DNA from: Udeniomyces pyricola
Lineage: Eukaryota > Basidiomycota > Tremellomycetes > Cystofilobasidiales > Mrakiaceae
DNA length: 64,000 bases
Direction: 5' to 3'
NCBI GenBank assembly: GCA_039545295.1
Contig: BCIK01000006.1
Coordinates: forward strand, 310,001 to 374,000
Below, piece after piece: positions 33,799 to 50,285 of the stretch. The notes under the pieces were generated by a model. That model was given only the letters and a program-made list of their open reading frames with translations, was not told the origin of the DNA and ran no database searches. The translations under genes and the position numbers were made by a program. Positions within the stretch are counted from its first letter, which is position 1. Each line of letters starts with the position of its first letter.

Positions 33799-36039
33799 AT
33801 GCTGCAACTTCCTTCTGGTGTTTAGTTCCCTTCCACACTATAACCCATCCAGAGCTCTCTCTCTCTCACTGTCCCCCTGCTCCCTTCCTCCTTCCTCTCC
33901 CAAGCCATCACCCCAACGACCATCAGGGAAAGAGATAGTTCTCTCTCCCTCGATTAACCGCAACCTGTCTTTCCTCAGCCGTATCTTCCCGGCCGCCCAC
34001 CTCGAGTCGACAGCAGCTGCCAACGCCGCCGGTCCCCTCTCACCCGATTCGACCCCCCCTAGCTCGCCTCCCGCGCCCCCTGCTCCAGCGCCAAGTCCGG
34101 TATCAGCATCCCCAAGACTTCGGTCAAGTGAGTGGTTGATAGGTGTCGCTATGTTGTTGCCCTCCCCCTATCTGAATGCCTGGCATTGGATTCAAACCGA
34201 CGCGTACCGGTTCGAAAGCAAAGGCACAAGAGGTCTCGTTCCGTTTCCAGAGAGCCATCGGTCTCACACGTTTAACCGGACTCTCTCCCCTCTCGCCTTT
34301 GTTTCTCTTCCCCCCCTTCCATCCCACTTTCTCTCTCTCTCTATCCAATCCCATCCAGACCGCAACCGACACCTCTTTGGCCTTCCACGCACCTTCTTTA
34401 GCGAATCCCTCGACTCCCTCCCATCGTCGCTTTCGATCCTTCCCGCTCTTTCGACCGCGTCGTTCCCTGGCTTCATGAGCTCCCCGCTCGCCTCCCTCTT
34501 CCCGAGCCTGCCCGTCACCGACGGCGAGGATACGACGCTCGTCCCACTCGTCAGCCAGCTCAGCGCGAAGGAAAGCCTTGCTGCACACATACACGTCCAT
34601 CTCCTCTTTTCTCCCGGCCAGGTCAGTCTCAAACCATACCAAAGAGGGCAACGGGATGCAAGAAGCAAAGGAGAGGTCTGTGTGGGTGCGCGCCGGTGTG
34701 GATTTCGCCATTTCTGACGTAATGCTTCCGGCAACTGCCGCAACGCCTCCTTATCTTTTCTTCATTTTTTCCTCGCGCCTTCATTCTCATCCATCCTCCT
34801 CTCCCCCCCCCCCCCTTCNCCACAATAGCAAGAGACATGGACCCTTCTCGAACGCAAGTTTCCTCACTCGTCAGAATCCGAGTTCAATGCTGCTTTGGCC
34901 CTGTTGGAATACGAGGTTCGTCTGTCGGCCGCGTCTCGCTTCGGAAATCGAGATCAAATCATTCCCCCTGCCTCCTGCCTCCTCCGAGCCAGGCGAGCCC
35001 GCCTGCCCTGCGCCTGGATCGGTTTTTCCGAATGATTCGCCTCTCTGACGTCTTTACTGACTCATCCTTCTTTTTATCTCTTGGGGTCCCATTGACTTGA
35101 CTCATCATATCCTCACATTCTCCTCTTGGCTCGTTGTTTTTCTTGACTCTTTCTCCTTTCTTTCTTTCTTTCTTTCTTTCTTCATGCACTCTTTTGCTGT
35201 TTCTCCTTCATTTCTCGCTCAACTCCTCCGCTCCCACTTCACTCGATCAGGACGTCGTCTCCATCAATCCCCACCCATACAACCCCCAAGAATCCCTCAT
35301 CACCATTGACTACCCGCATCAAACCCATCCCGCCGGCCCTCCACCGCCTCTACCGTTTCAAACGTTCCGATACCCCGTCCTTGACACGCCCGCCGGGACG
35401 ACGACTCATGGCAGCTCGGCCGATATCAGCGAGTCCTGGACACCCGAGCTGGAGAGCGGGACTGCCGAGTACCGACCATCCGAGAGCTTACCGAGCCTTA
35501 TCGAGGAGGATCCCGAGGGCTTAGGAGGAGATCAAGGAAGGACGGGCCGAGAGAGTGGTGGAATGAGTACGAGTACGAGTGGAGGGAGCTCGGGGAGCAT
35601 TGGCGAAAGCTCGGGTTCACATCACGTGCATTGGGGTGGCAACGCCGAACTTGGCGGACTCTCTCGCGTCAGCAGTACCAAGAAGCGAGGTGGTGGGGGC
35701 AGCAAGAAGTTGCCGACGGTCGAACTGGACGAGGATGGCGAGCCTATTGTGGAAGATCTTGTCGAAGGCCGGTGGAGTCACACACCTCCTCGCTTAAGGG
35801 ATGCCGTCGGAGAGATGGAGGACCTTGCCATCGTACAAATCGGAGAAGACGACGATGAGGCACAGACCGAGGAGATCTCGGGTCTGTCTGCGGGATCCAA
35901 GGGGGTGGTTGGGGTTGGCGCTGCGTATGGTGGAAAGGTCTCGATAACGGCCGGGGGTGACAAAGATGTGAGGCTACCGGATGGAGTTGGGGTCGGCGAG
36001 TTGGATCAACGGTTGAAGGGACTCATTGATGCGAGGTAG
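33799..36039 (+). CDS. Unrecognised protein; 5' end uncertain
   Basis: Three exons are well supported by matching phases: 34359-34621, 34829-34915 and 35251-36039. Upstream, 34127 ends an exon of Pro/Ala/Ser-rich coding sequence. Its frame has no ATG, so the start must lie in an earlier exon. One in-phase option is ATG at 33799 with a 19-nt exon (33799-33817) joined to 33927-34127, giving 452 residues. I see no known family. A predicted folded part (about residues 80-190) has LPSSLSILPALSTASFPGF, AAHIHVHLLFSPGQETWTLL and ESEFNAALALLEYEDVV. The C-terminal 200 residues are Ser/Gly/Glu-rich and disordered. An N at 34819 lies in a C-run in an intron. Role unknown. Confidence 0.55.
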
Positions 36040-37286
36040 ATCCGCCACACTTATCGGCTGGGTCATGAACAAATAAACAAACACAAAAACAAAAAGGCAA
36101 TCACCCAACACCACCTGGTCAAGATTCAGCTGTTCCTCGCCTCTACCCTTTTATCATCAGACCGCGACATTCCCTTACCATCTGCATTCCATTCAATTCC
36201 GGACCAAAATCTCATCCGGCCGGCAACACCCCGGCCCTTCGAGTGTCAGCTCTTACATCTCCAACATCATTTTCTTCCCCTTTGCATGTGTCTCTTCCTC
36301 AAAACGGGTCACCATTTTCTTCTCCTACCCTCTCTTTCTTTGTCTCAACACACATACTCCTACTGCATGGTTTACTTTCAACCCCCATCAACCTTTCCAT
36401 CCTCTTTCATCTCCTCCTCGAACGAACCTTTTCTTGTCTCTCTCTCTCTTTCCACCCCCTGCCCCTTTCTTTCTGCTCTTGTCTTGTTGTTCCTCTCACG
36501 TGTCAAAGAGAGAACTCTCCATATTTTTGTATCACCCTTGCATCGCCAAAACCTTGCCCTCCTCCGATCACCTCCTATTTCTCCCTTCAATCCTTTTCAC
36601 TCCCTTCTTGATCTTTCCCCCCTTCCCCCCTTCGTACGATTAGAACGACGACGACCCTTGTCTGTACGTGCATGTTTGTGTGTACGTGTCACTTTTTGTT
36701 TGTTCTCCCCTTCTTTCTTTCCCCCCNCCCCCCCCCCCCTTTTGTTTTTCTGCTTTCTTTTCGTTTTCTTTCATCTTTCTTTGTATAGCCTTTGTCTGCT
36801 TGGCCCCTCCTATCATATTAGCTGCCTATTCCGTTTGCGACATACTATGAACCAAACCGGTAAATCACAATCAAGAAAATTCCCTATGAAGGTAGATTCA
36901 ATGTTCATGATTAGGATTGGACCTAGAATCGGCAGTAGTAGTAGTAGTACATGTATAGATATAGACATATAATGTATGTCCATCATTGTTGTAATGGATC
37001 CACGCCCGTACGTGCCATCCAGTCTTGATCCCAGAGAGGAATCACGCACACATCCACATCCACATCCACACACAAAAAAAGAAAGACAAAAAGAAGAGGA
37101 AAGAAAAAATCCAACAAGCTCAAACTACAGTAGCAGTACGGATGATACACCCCGAACGTACAAGTCGTCAATCATCGTCCATCCATCCGGTCTTCTTCGT
37201 TTCTCGCCCCCCCCCCCGCACCCCCCCCTTCCTCCCTCTCATCCTTTCTCTACTCCTTTCTTCGCTCTCCTATTCCTTTGGCTCGA
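36040..37286. other. 1.25 kb tail-to-tail spacer
   Basis: The plus strand is strongly pyrimidine-rich from 36240 to 36790, with a C-run interrupted by N at 36727, and another C-run at 37208-37230. The 228-codon ORF at 36286-36972 is Ser/Leu/Phe low complexity, so it looks like untranslated sequence. No gene was recognised. Confidence 0.55.
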
Positions 37287-38858
37287 TCAAATCTCCTTGA
37301 CGTAAGCGGCGGGGATCAAGCCTTCTTTCCCCGTCTGCGGGTTCCTCGCCTTCCACCAATCGGCCGACGTCTTTTCGAGGATGAGAACGACGTCCTTGGC
37401 CTTCAAGGCAAGGTCCGTCGGTTCGGAAGAATCGTAGGCGTACATAGCTGAGGAAGCAAAGGATACAAGGGAAAAGGGACGAGAGAGATAAAAGGGATAT
37501 AGGAGAGAGAAAGAAGAAAGAGAGAAAAAAAAAAAAAGAAAAAAAACCCGAAACGGGAGGTTGAGTTAGGTGTTCTCGGGCGTCTCTGCTTCCGATTCAA
37601 GATGGTTCTCTCTCTCTCCCCTTGTTCCGCGACTTGGAGGAGTCGAGTCTTTTTTTTTTCTTCCTTTTTTTTAGGAACGAACCTTCAGCATAATCTCCGG
37701 CTTCTTCCTCCTGGGCCGGTTCGTCGTAGTACTCTGGTTCGGGTTCGGGCTCGGGCTTCTGCTGCGGCGTCACGCGTCTGACTGGAGGTGGCGGAAGGTT
37801 GTTCTTGGGTCGACTGTAAGCGTTAGAAGAGGAAGATGAACTGGCTGTGGACGGAGGTGGGACATAGGCGGGTTCTGATATGGAAGGAAAAGGAGAGTTT
37901 TATCCAAGGGCGGCTGGGTTAATTGGGAATGGAACCATGGGATAAGAGTGAGGGATATGGGATGACGCACTTGGGGCTTGAGGGTCCTTGAACATGGTCT
38001 TGAGGGCACCCATTCCCGAGGATGTATCAAGGTGACCAAACGTCTGGGAAAGCCAGAAAGAGCAAAGATGGGACAGAGAGACAGAGAGAGAGAAAGAGAG
38101 AAGATGTGAGGTGGGTAATCAAGTAAGTTTGTGAAGAAGATGCTGCGGAAGCAACGATGGATGGCAAGAAGGGGAGCAAAGGGGGAAGGACTGAGGAAGA
38201 TGTCAAGCCTCAGCCAACGGTGGAAAGGTCCGTTGGCTCGATGTGACATGATGTTTGAGCTGATGTGAACAAGTCAAGACGATCCTGACCTTTGACGAGG
38301 TCAATCCCTTCTGTTCTCCACGCCTGAGTGGTGCAGGAGGGGCAGCAGGCTTACCACCTTCCGTCGATGCACCACCACCACCACCATTCGGAGGAGCCGC
38401 TCCGCTCGCGAGTCCTGCCGCCCCCATCTTGCCCAACGCGCCAGCCACTTTAGGGTTGCTCAACGCTCCACTCCATTTCGATTGCGGGTTCGCGGCGGCT
38501 TGATGGGAGATGCCAGAGGAGATGAGCGACGACGTCATCGCTGGGTTCTTGGAGGCGAATGTTTGAAGGTGGGACGTCGCGACGCCGGCCGGGGTCGAAT
38601 TGGTATTTGAACCGTTGCTGTTGCTGCCACCACCTGCGTTCTTGAAGAGATTCGGGCGGGAGGCAAAGTATCTGGGTGTATGCAAAGGACGGATGGGGAT
38701 TTAGGCGTTAAGGACGGGTCCAAGGAGGACCATGATCTGTCGATGAGGATAAAGGGTTGATGGAACGATAGAAACGCCGGACAAAGAGCGATTGAAACGC
38801 ACTCGTCCATGAGGTCAAAGAAGGCGACTCGGTCGTCGTATGTCATGTTGGCAAACAT
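37287..38858 (-). CDS. SH3-domain protein
   Basis: Five exons, complement(37287-37447, 37683-37874, 37971-38043, 38290-38671, 38803-38858), give 287 residues. The C-terminal 55 residues form an SH3 domain with the full signature: an AMYAYDS start in place of ALYDY, ELALKAKDVVLILEK-like strand (TDLALKAKDVVLILEK), the WW pair (ADWWKARN), GLIPAAYV and a final EI. Ahead of it are an acidic YYDEPAQEEEAGDY patch and a PPPPVRR stretch. The N-terminal 60 residues (MFANMTYDDRVAFFDLMDE then YFASRPNLF) form a short conserved-looking helix, and the middle is Asn/Ser/Gly/Ala-rich. Such proteins usually act in cortical actin or endocytosis, but nothing here fixes the partner. The first coding exon ends in phase 2 after 56 nt. 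Confidence 0.82.
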
Positions 38859-39422
38859 GATTGAAGCAAGCTGAGGGTAAGAGTGGGAGAGGGGTTTATA
38901 CTGGATGCAGGGGTGAGGATGAGATGAAGCAGGAGGAGATGGTTGAGTTGAGGCAGGGTCCAATTACTGTAAGGGAACTTGGATGGAACATGGTACATCG
39001 AAAGGGACAAGCGGACGGTGAGCCGGATGCATATATATAAATTATATATTGTCATGATAATATCGATCATCGATCATGATATATATACACTGATGATATA
39101 TATGTATATATATCGTAAGGCAACTGCAGTTACTTTGTCTGCCAACTTTCCTCAAGGTCAATCATGACGTGTAAACGAAAGCGAGCAAGGAAAACAAAAA
39201 CAAGCATGCGATAAGCATGTCAAAGGCTACTAACTGTTGAACGAATATTATGATTAATGATCAGCGTGGTATTAATATTGATTTCGGCCAAGAATTCAAG
39301 CTTGTCAGCTTGGAGGAACAACTTGATGATTGCCTTCAACCTCCAACCAAACCGCCCACAGTCACACCAGCCATCCGTTCAGCGTTCGGCCTCATCGTTC
39401 TCTTCCTCCCAGTCCGTTCAGC
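38859..39422. promoter_or_regulatory. Divergent promoter region with an AT-rich island
   Basis: This is the 564 bp between the SH3 gene (-) and the DEAH helicase gene (+). Positions 39030-39115 are almost pure A/T plus a few GATC/ATCGAT words and include ATCGATCATCGATCATGAT, which is near-palindromic. Both promoters should lie here. Confidence 0.6.
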
Positions 39423-42400
39423 ATGGTCTACATCTCCTTTGGCAGTAACGACGACGATGTCAGCAAGCCTACCGCCTCTGCATCCACTTCAACCGCTGCT
39501 TCGGACTTGCCCTTCCCCCTCAATGGTTCAACCCCATCCGTGTCCAAGAAGCAACGCATCCAGCCCACCACGACCGACAACGTTCCCACTCTCACCAACC
39601 GTCCAGGTGTCAAAGCTCATCGCAATGGTCGAGGACCTGCTAAGACCGTTGCTTATCACGAATCAGATGAGGAGGAAGAGCGGTTCCAGCTCCCTTATGA
39701 TCCGTCTGGTGCCGCGAGGTCGGGCTTACCTGGTCATTCTGGGGACAGGGATGAGGAGGGTAGCAAGAAGAAGAAACGAAGAGTCGAAGGGGAAGAGTTT
39801 ATTACCCCCCGGGAGAAGGAGCGTCTCAAGGAAGACAAGGCAAAGCTGAGAGAACAGAGGGTGCGTGTTGTCATGCCGTTCATTCATCATTTAGTATTCG
39901 ATCTGGAAACCTCCCAAGCTGATACTGGCATTGGATTCTGACTCGTTCGATCAGATGGAGCTGCCGATCTGGTCAGGTTCGTCGACGGTTCACTTATCTT
40001 ACTCTGCATACGAAAATGTATGCAAACAATATAAGAAATCACGTTTCTGACATATCGTCTGACATGTTCTCGCTTATCAGGTCAAGAGGCCATCGTCAAG
40101 GCCGTCCAGGAACACGACACGGTCGTTATCCTAGGAGAGACTGGTTCAGGAAAGACGACACGTACGTGCAAGATTTACCATGTCGGGCGTCGTCGCGTAC
40201 AACACGCGCCCTTGTCCTGACACGCGTAGTCTCTTTCATGTTGCCGGGGTTATGATTTCCTTGCATCTTTTCAGAGGTTCCTCAGTTCTTGCTTTCCATT
40301 CCTACCCTCGACCCTCAACGAATCGCCATCACTCAGCCCCGACGAGTTGCGGCCCTTTCGCTTGCTTCTCGAGTCGCTGCTGAGCAAGGCACGCCGATCG
40401 GTGGCAAAGTCGGTCACAGTGTCAGGTTCGACACTAATGTCGGATACGGTACCAAGCTCATTTATGCCACTGATGGAATGCTGGTTCGAGAGCTTCTAAC
40501 GGACAGCCAGCTTTCGTCAGTTTAGCGACAGGATTTGCCGGTCAGGGAGGCTTACGGGCCTCTGATAACACACGTGCCATCGCTGACGCCTATCTGATTC
40601 CTCTTTACATACAGTAAATACGGCTGCATCATTGTCGATGAGGCGCACGAGCGAAACGTCGCGACTGACCTTCTCCTCGGGTCGCTTAAACGAATTCAAC
40701 GGACTCGCAACGTCGCCGGCTCGACGAATCCTCTCAAGGTCGTCATCATGAGTGCCACCCTCAATGCCAACTTGTTTGCAGACTTTTACGACAAGTGAGC
40801 ATACTGAAAACATTTGACTCCATTCGCGTAGGTATTGCGTATAGGTGATGCTGATCTGACGTTATACCTGTCCTTACCATCGGGGGTCTTACTTCCATGA
40901 AGGTGTCCGATTCTCTACGTCCGAGGACGACAGCATCCTGTCAAGATCTACAATACGCTTTCCGTGCCAGAAGATTACCAAGAGGCCGCTGTTCGGACAT
41001 TCTTCCAGATTCACAAGCAGAGACCTGCTGGAGACGTCCTCATCTTCCTGACTGGTTCGTTGCGCACTGCCTTTGATTGATGGTGAATCATTTCTGAATT
41101 ACTGACTGAATGCCAATCTGCTAAAAACTTTCCTGACTTTGATACTCACAGGTCAGGAGGACATTGATAATCTCACGTCTCAGATCCAGACCATCTCCAA
41201 GCAGATCCCCCACAGAGACCAACAGGTATCGTGTCATCTTTGCCTCTGTCTGACATCAGGGCCTTTCTTTCTGGTACCTTGTGCTCATGACCTTGCCCCT
41301 CGTGTTTGATGGTTATCTCTAGGTTCTCGTCTGCCCCTTTATGTCATCTACATCGCCTGCTGGCCAAGCGAAGGCGTTTGCCCCGGCTCCGGCCAACACG
41401 CGAAAAGTCATCCTCGCGACTAACGTGGCAGAGACGTCCATCACCATTCCCGGGATCAAGTATGTCATCGACTCAGGTTTCTGTAAGGAGAAGAACTACA
41501 TTAGCCGGAGGGGAACCGGTTAGTCATGTCTCCGTTTAGCCTGGTCTTGCACCTAAACAGCAGCGTGGTTCGCTCTTCGAGGGAAGGGACTTGAATTGAA
41601 GGGTTCGTTTGGGATTTTACGTCCTCTCCAATACAGGAATCGAGACGCTCTCACTCGCGAGGATCAGTCAATCAGCGGCTCAACAACGAACCGGTCGTGC
41701 AGGACGAGAGGTAAGGCTCATAAAGTCTCCCCTGCTTACCCTTCTATCTGACAGTTTGCCATCAGCCCTCTGCACGAACAACTCTCGATGGATCTCATAT
41801 TGACCCCATGTATCTCGTCATTCTTTCTTTGTTCGTCGTTCTCCTTTTCCCCCCCTCTCTCTCTAGGGCCCAGGATTCTGCTACCGTCTTTTCCCCCGTC
41901 GAACCTTTGATGAGATGGCCATCTCTCCTCTCCCTGAGATCATGCGCACAAACCTCACCCAAGTTGTGCTGCAACTCAAGGAACTCGGCGTCGAAGACCC
42001 TGCCAAGTTTGACTTTTTGGATCAGCCCGACCCAGACTTCAGTGCGAGCCTTATCTCTTGTCTTTGCTCTCTCTCCATTTGTCTGGTCGATTGTGATGCG
42101 TCAAGCTAATCACGAGGTGGCTTTTGACCCTTCCTAGTCATGGAATCCCTGATCGAACTCATTTCCCTTGGAGCGCTCTCCCAAACCGACTGCACCATCA
42201 CCCCTCTCGGCCGTCGGATGCTCCTCTACCCGCTTCCTCCTTCCCAATCGGCTTGCATCCTCGCCTCGATCGCTCACAACTGCACGTCCGACATGCTCGA
42301 TATCCTCGCGCTCTCGTCGGAATCGCCCATCTTCCTCGACCCGCATTCTCAGCGCGACGAGGCGCTCGCGGCGAGGCAGCCGTTCGTCCATCGGGATGGG

Positions 42401-43370
42401 GACCACATGACAATGCTCAACGTCCTCCGTAGCTACGAGGATATCCCGAAAAAGGACGTCCAAGGCCGGAAAGCGTGGTGCAAAGAGAAGTTTGTCAACG
42501 AGCGTAACCTCAAGAGAGCCATTCAGAGTCGCGATCAGATGAGGGGCATCGTTGAGTCCGACGTGGCTAGGAATGGAATTCTCGGCGAAGCTAAATCGAC
42601 TCCCACCAGCAGTAGCGGTAACCAGGCAGGAGGAGAGAAGCCGGTCTGGCAGCGGTCGAGTGGAGACGACTCGGAACCTATCTTGAAGAGTCTCGCGGCG
42701 GGACTGTTTGCGAGGACAGCGATCCTGATGCATGGCGAGTACAAGCAGACGGTCGGATCGTCGGTAAGTTTGGCGTCTCCATCCAGCTATCTATCTACCA
42801 AAGAAGGGATCATCCGAACCCTTTAGGGCTGTCCCTTTGTTGCTTGCCTTTCAAGCTGATTGCAATCCTGCTTCGATTTCTTCATTTAAACCGCTTCCTG
42901 TCAATCTTCTCCCTCCCCTTCACTTCCCCTCTTTTTTCACCTTTCTTATGCTGTGATAGACTGTCAAGATCCACCCGTCGTCGACTCTGCATTCGAAACG
43001 GTCTCAATGCATCATTTACGACGAAATCGTGCGTGTCCCATCATTCGGTCTTTCTCTCTACTCTTCTCTTTCTCCACCTTCTCTTCCTCTTCGTCAACCA
43101 AACTTCTCCCCTTCCCCCGCAAAAGAAAAAAAAAAGAACCCTTGGTCAATTCAGATGATTGACAACTCTCTTTTCTGCTTGCTTCCTCCTCATCATCATC
43201 TTCTTCTTTTTCTATCCGTGTGTCTTTCCTTTCCTTTTTTGGTTTTTGGTTTTTTTTTTTTTTTTACGTTCGAAAAGGTTCACACCACGAGCACGTATGC
43301 CCGGAACGTCTCGACGATTGAGTACGCCTGGTTAGCCGAGCTTCCGGCGTTTGCCCAGCGGGCGGCGTGA
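39423..43370 (+). CDS. DHR2: DEAH-box RNA helicase, Dhr2/DHX33-like
   Basis: Thirteen exons (39423-39860, 39955-39976, 40081-40161, 40275-40515, 40615-40794, 40903-41054, 41152-41225, 41323-41518, 41637-41710, 41867-42041, 42138-42763, 42960-43028, 43278-43370) give 806 residues. All DEAH motifs are present: GETGSGKTTQ (about residue 172), TQPRRVAA, TDGMLVRE, DEAH (about 269), SAT, LIFLTGQEDID, ATNVAETSITIPG and QRTGRAGR. A winged-helix/ratchet and OB region follow, ending HTTSTYARNVSTIEYAWLAELP. The short N-terminus (about 145 residues, acidic and Lys-rich) and the LREQRMELPIWSGQ entry fit the Dhr2/DHX33 group, which acts in small-subunit pre-rRNA processing, better than Prp2/16/22/43. That subgroup choice is by memory. 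Exon 2 is only 22 nt and encodes MELPIWS. Confidence 0.88.
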
Positions 43371-44132
43371 GAAGCTACCTGATTGGGAGGAAGGGGGAGG
43401 AAGAGGAGGGGGGGGGGGGAGTTGGGTGGGAGAGTAGATAAGGTTGAGTGTGATTGCGCGGGGCTGGGTTCTACCTCATCCATTTGCACGGATATATAAA
43501 TATATGTCTGGTCTCATCCATCGGACACGTTGAAAACTCTTTAAAAGTTTTTTTTTCCCCTGTTTTCCCATCTTTGTTTTGAGATGCATGAAGTGAAGTG
43601 AGGTGATGATGGACACGAGATGAGTTTGGTGAAACGAGCTACAGTCCGAATAGGAAAAAAAGGGGGGAAGGGGGGGGGGGAGATCGCGCAGAACGTGATC
43701 GACGTGAGGGAGGTGCTTAGCTGACAAAGAAGAAAGAGAAAAAAAAAGCAAAAGACAATGAGAGGAGAGAAAGCAAGATTGGGGAAACCTGATTTTTTGA
43801 TGGATTTGAGATCGAAACAAAACATGCATAGAATGCACAGCAGACGGTGTGACATGGTGAAGAACGAAAAGGTCAGGTTTTGAGGAAAAGCAGGGATTGG
43901 AATGGTCACGATGAGGATATATATATGTATATATATATGGAAGGAGAAAGTAAGGGCACATGCAAGAGAGATTTGTGAGGAGTAGAAAGAGAGTGAGTCG
44001 GGTTTGAAACGCGTTAGTCTGGTTTGAAGGGAGTCGGGGAAGGGGGGGGGGGNGGGGAGAGAGAGGAGATCAAAAAGCAAAATAGAATGAATAAATAAAA
44101 GGTTTTGTCGATGTAGAGATATGAAACCCCGA
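43371..44132. other. Tail-to-tail spacer between the DEAH helicase and RecQ genes
   Basis: G-rich homopolymers lie at 43410-43420, 43665-43680 and 44042-44057 (the last interrupted by N at 44053), with AT repeats at 43915-43940. The ORFs covering it are low complexity. No gene was recognised. Confidence 0.55.
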
Positions 44133-49913
<5,781 letters not shown>

Positions 49914-50285
49914 GAGGAGCGAGCAGAGTTGGGAAGAGGACAGAGGTCCGATGAGTTGGATTGATGGCTGTCGAGACGATTCGGACAGGGCGGCGAATCG
50001 ACCACTGACGCGTGGTTTGGCGTGGCCGGACGCGTCGACAGATTGTCTGAATGAGACTTCGTTTATTTAATCTTAGTACGTACACTAACGTACACAACAT
50101 GTATCCATATATATATATATATATCCTCACTGCGCCGATGACTCTACGTACTCCGGCCTCTAGTCCATGACAGGATGGACATGATGCTTCACGTCCTCGA
50201 TCTAGGACCTCACATATCCGCGTGTACACTGAGATTGGTACCTTTTTCTCAAGAACTGACTTCAGACCAGGCATATATATCCTCA
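49914..50285 (-). promoter_or_regulatory. RecQ promoter and RCM1 3' end
   Basis: This is 372 bp between two minus-strand genes. A (TA)n run lies at 50109-50124. It should contain the RecQ promoter and the RCM1 3' untranslated region. Confidence 0.55.

Noticed and set aside
36286..36972. 228-codon plus-strand ORF after the unknown gene
   Set aside because: Ser/Leu/Phe-rich translation of a C/T-rich tract, contains an N, and lies in a tail-to-tail spacer.
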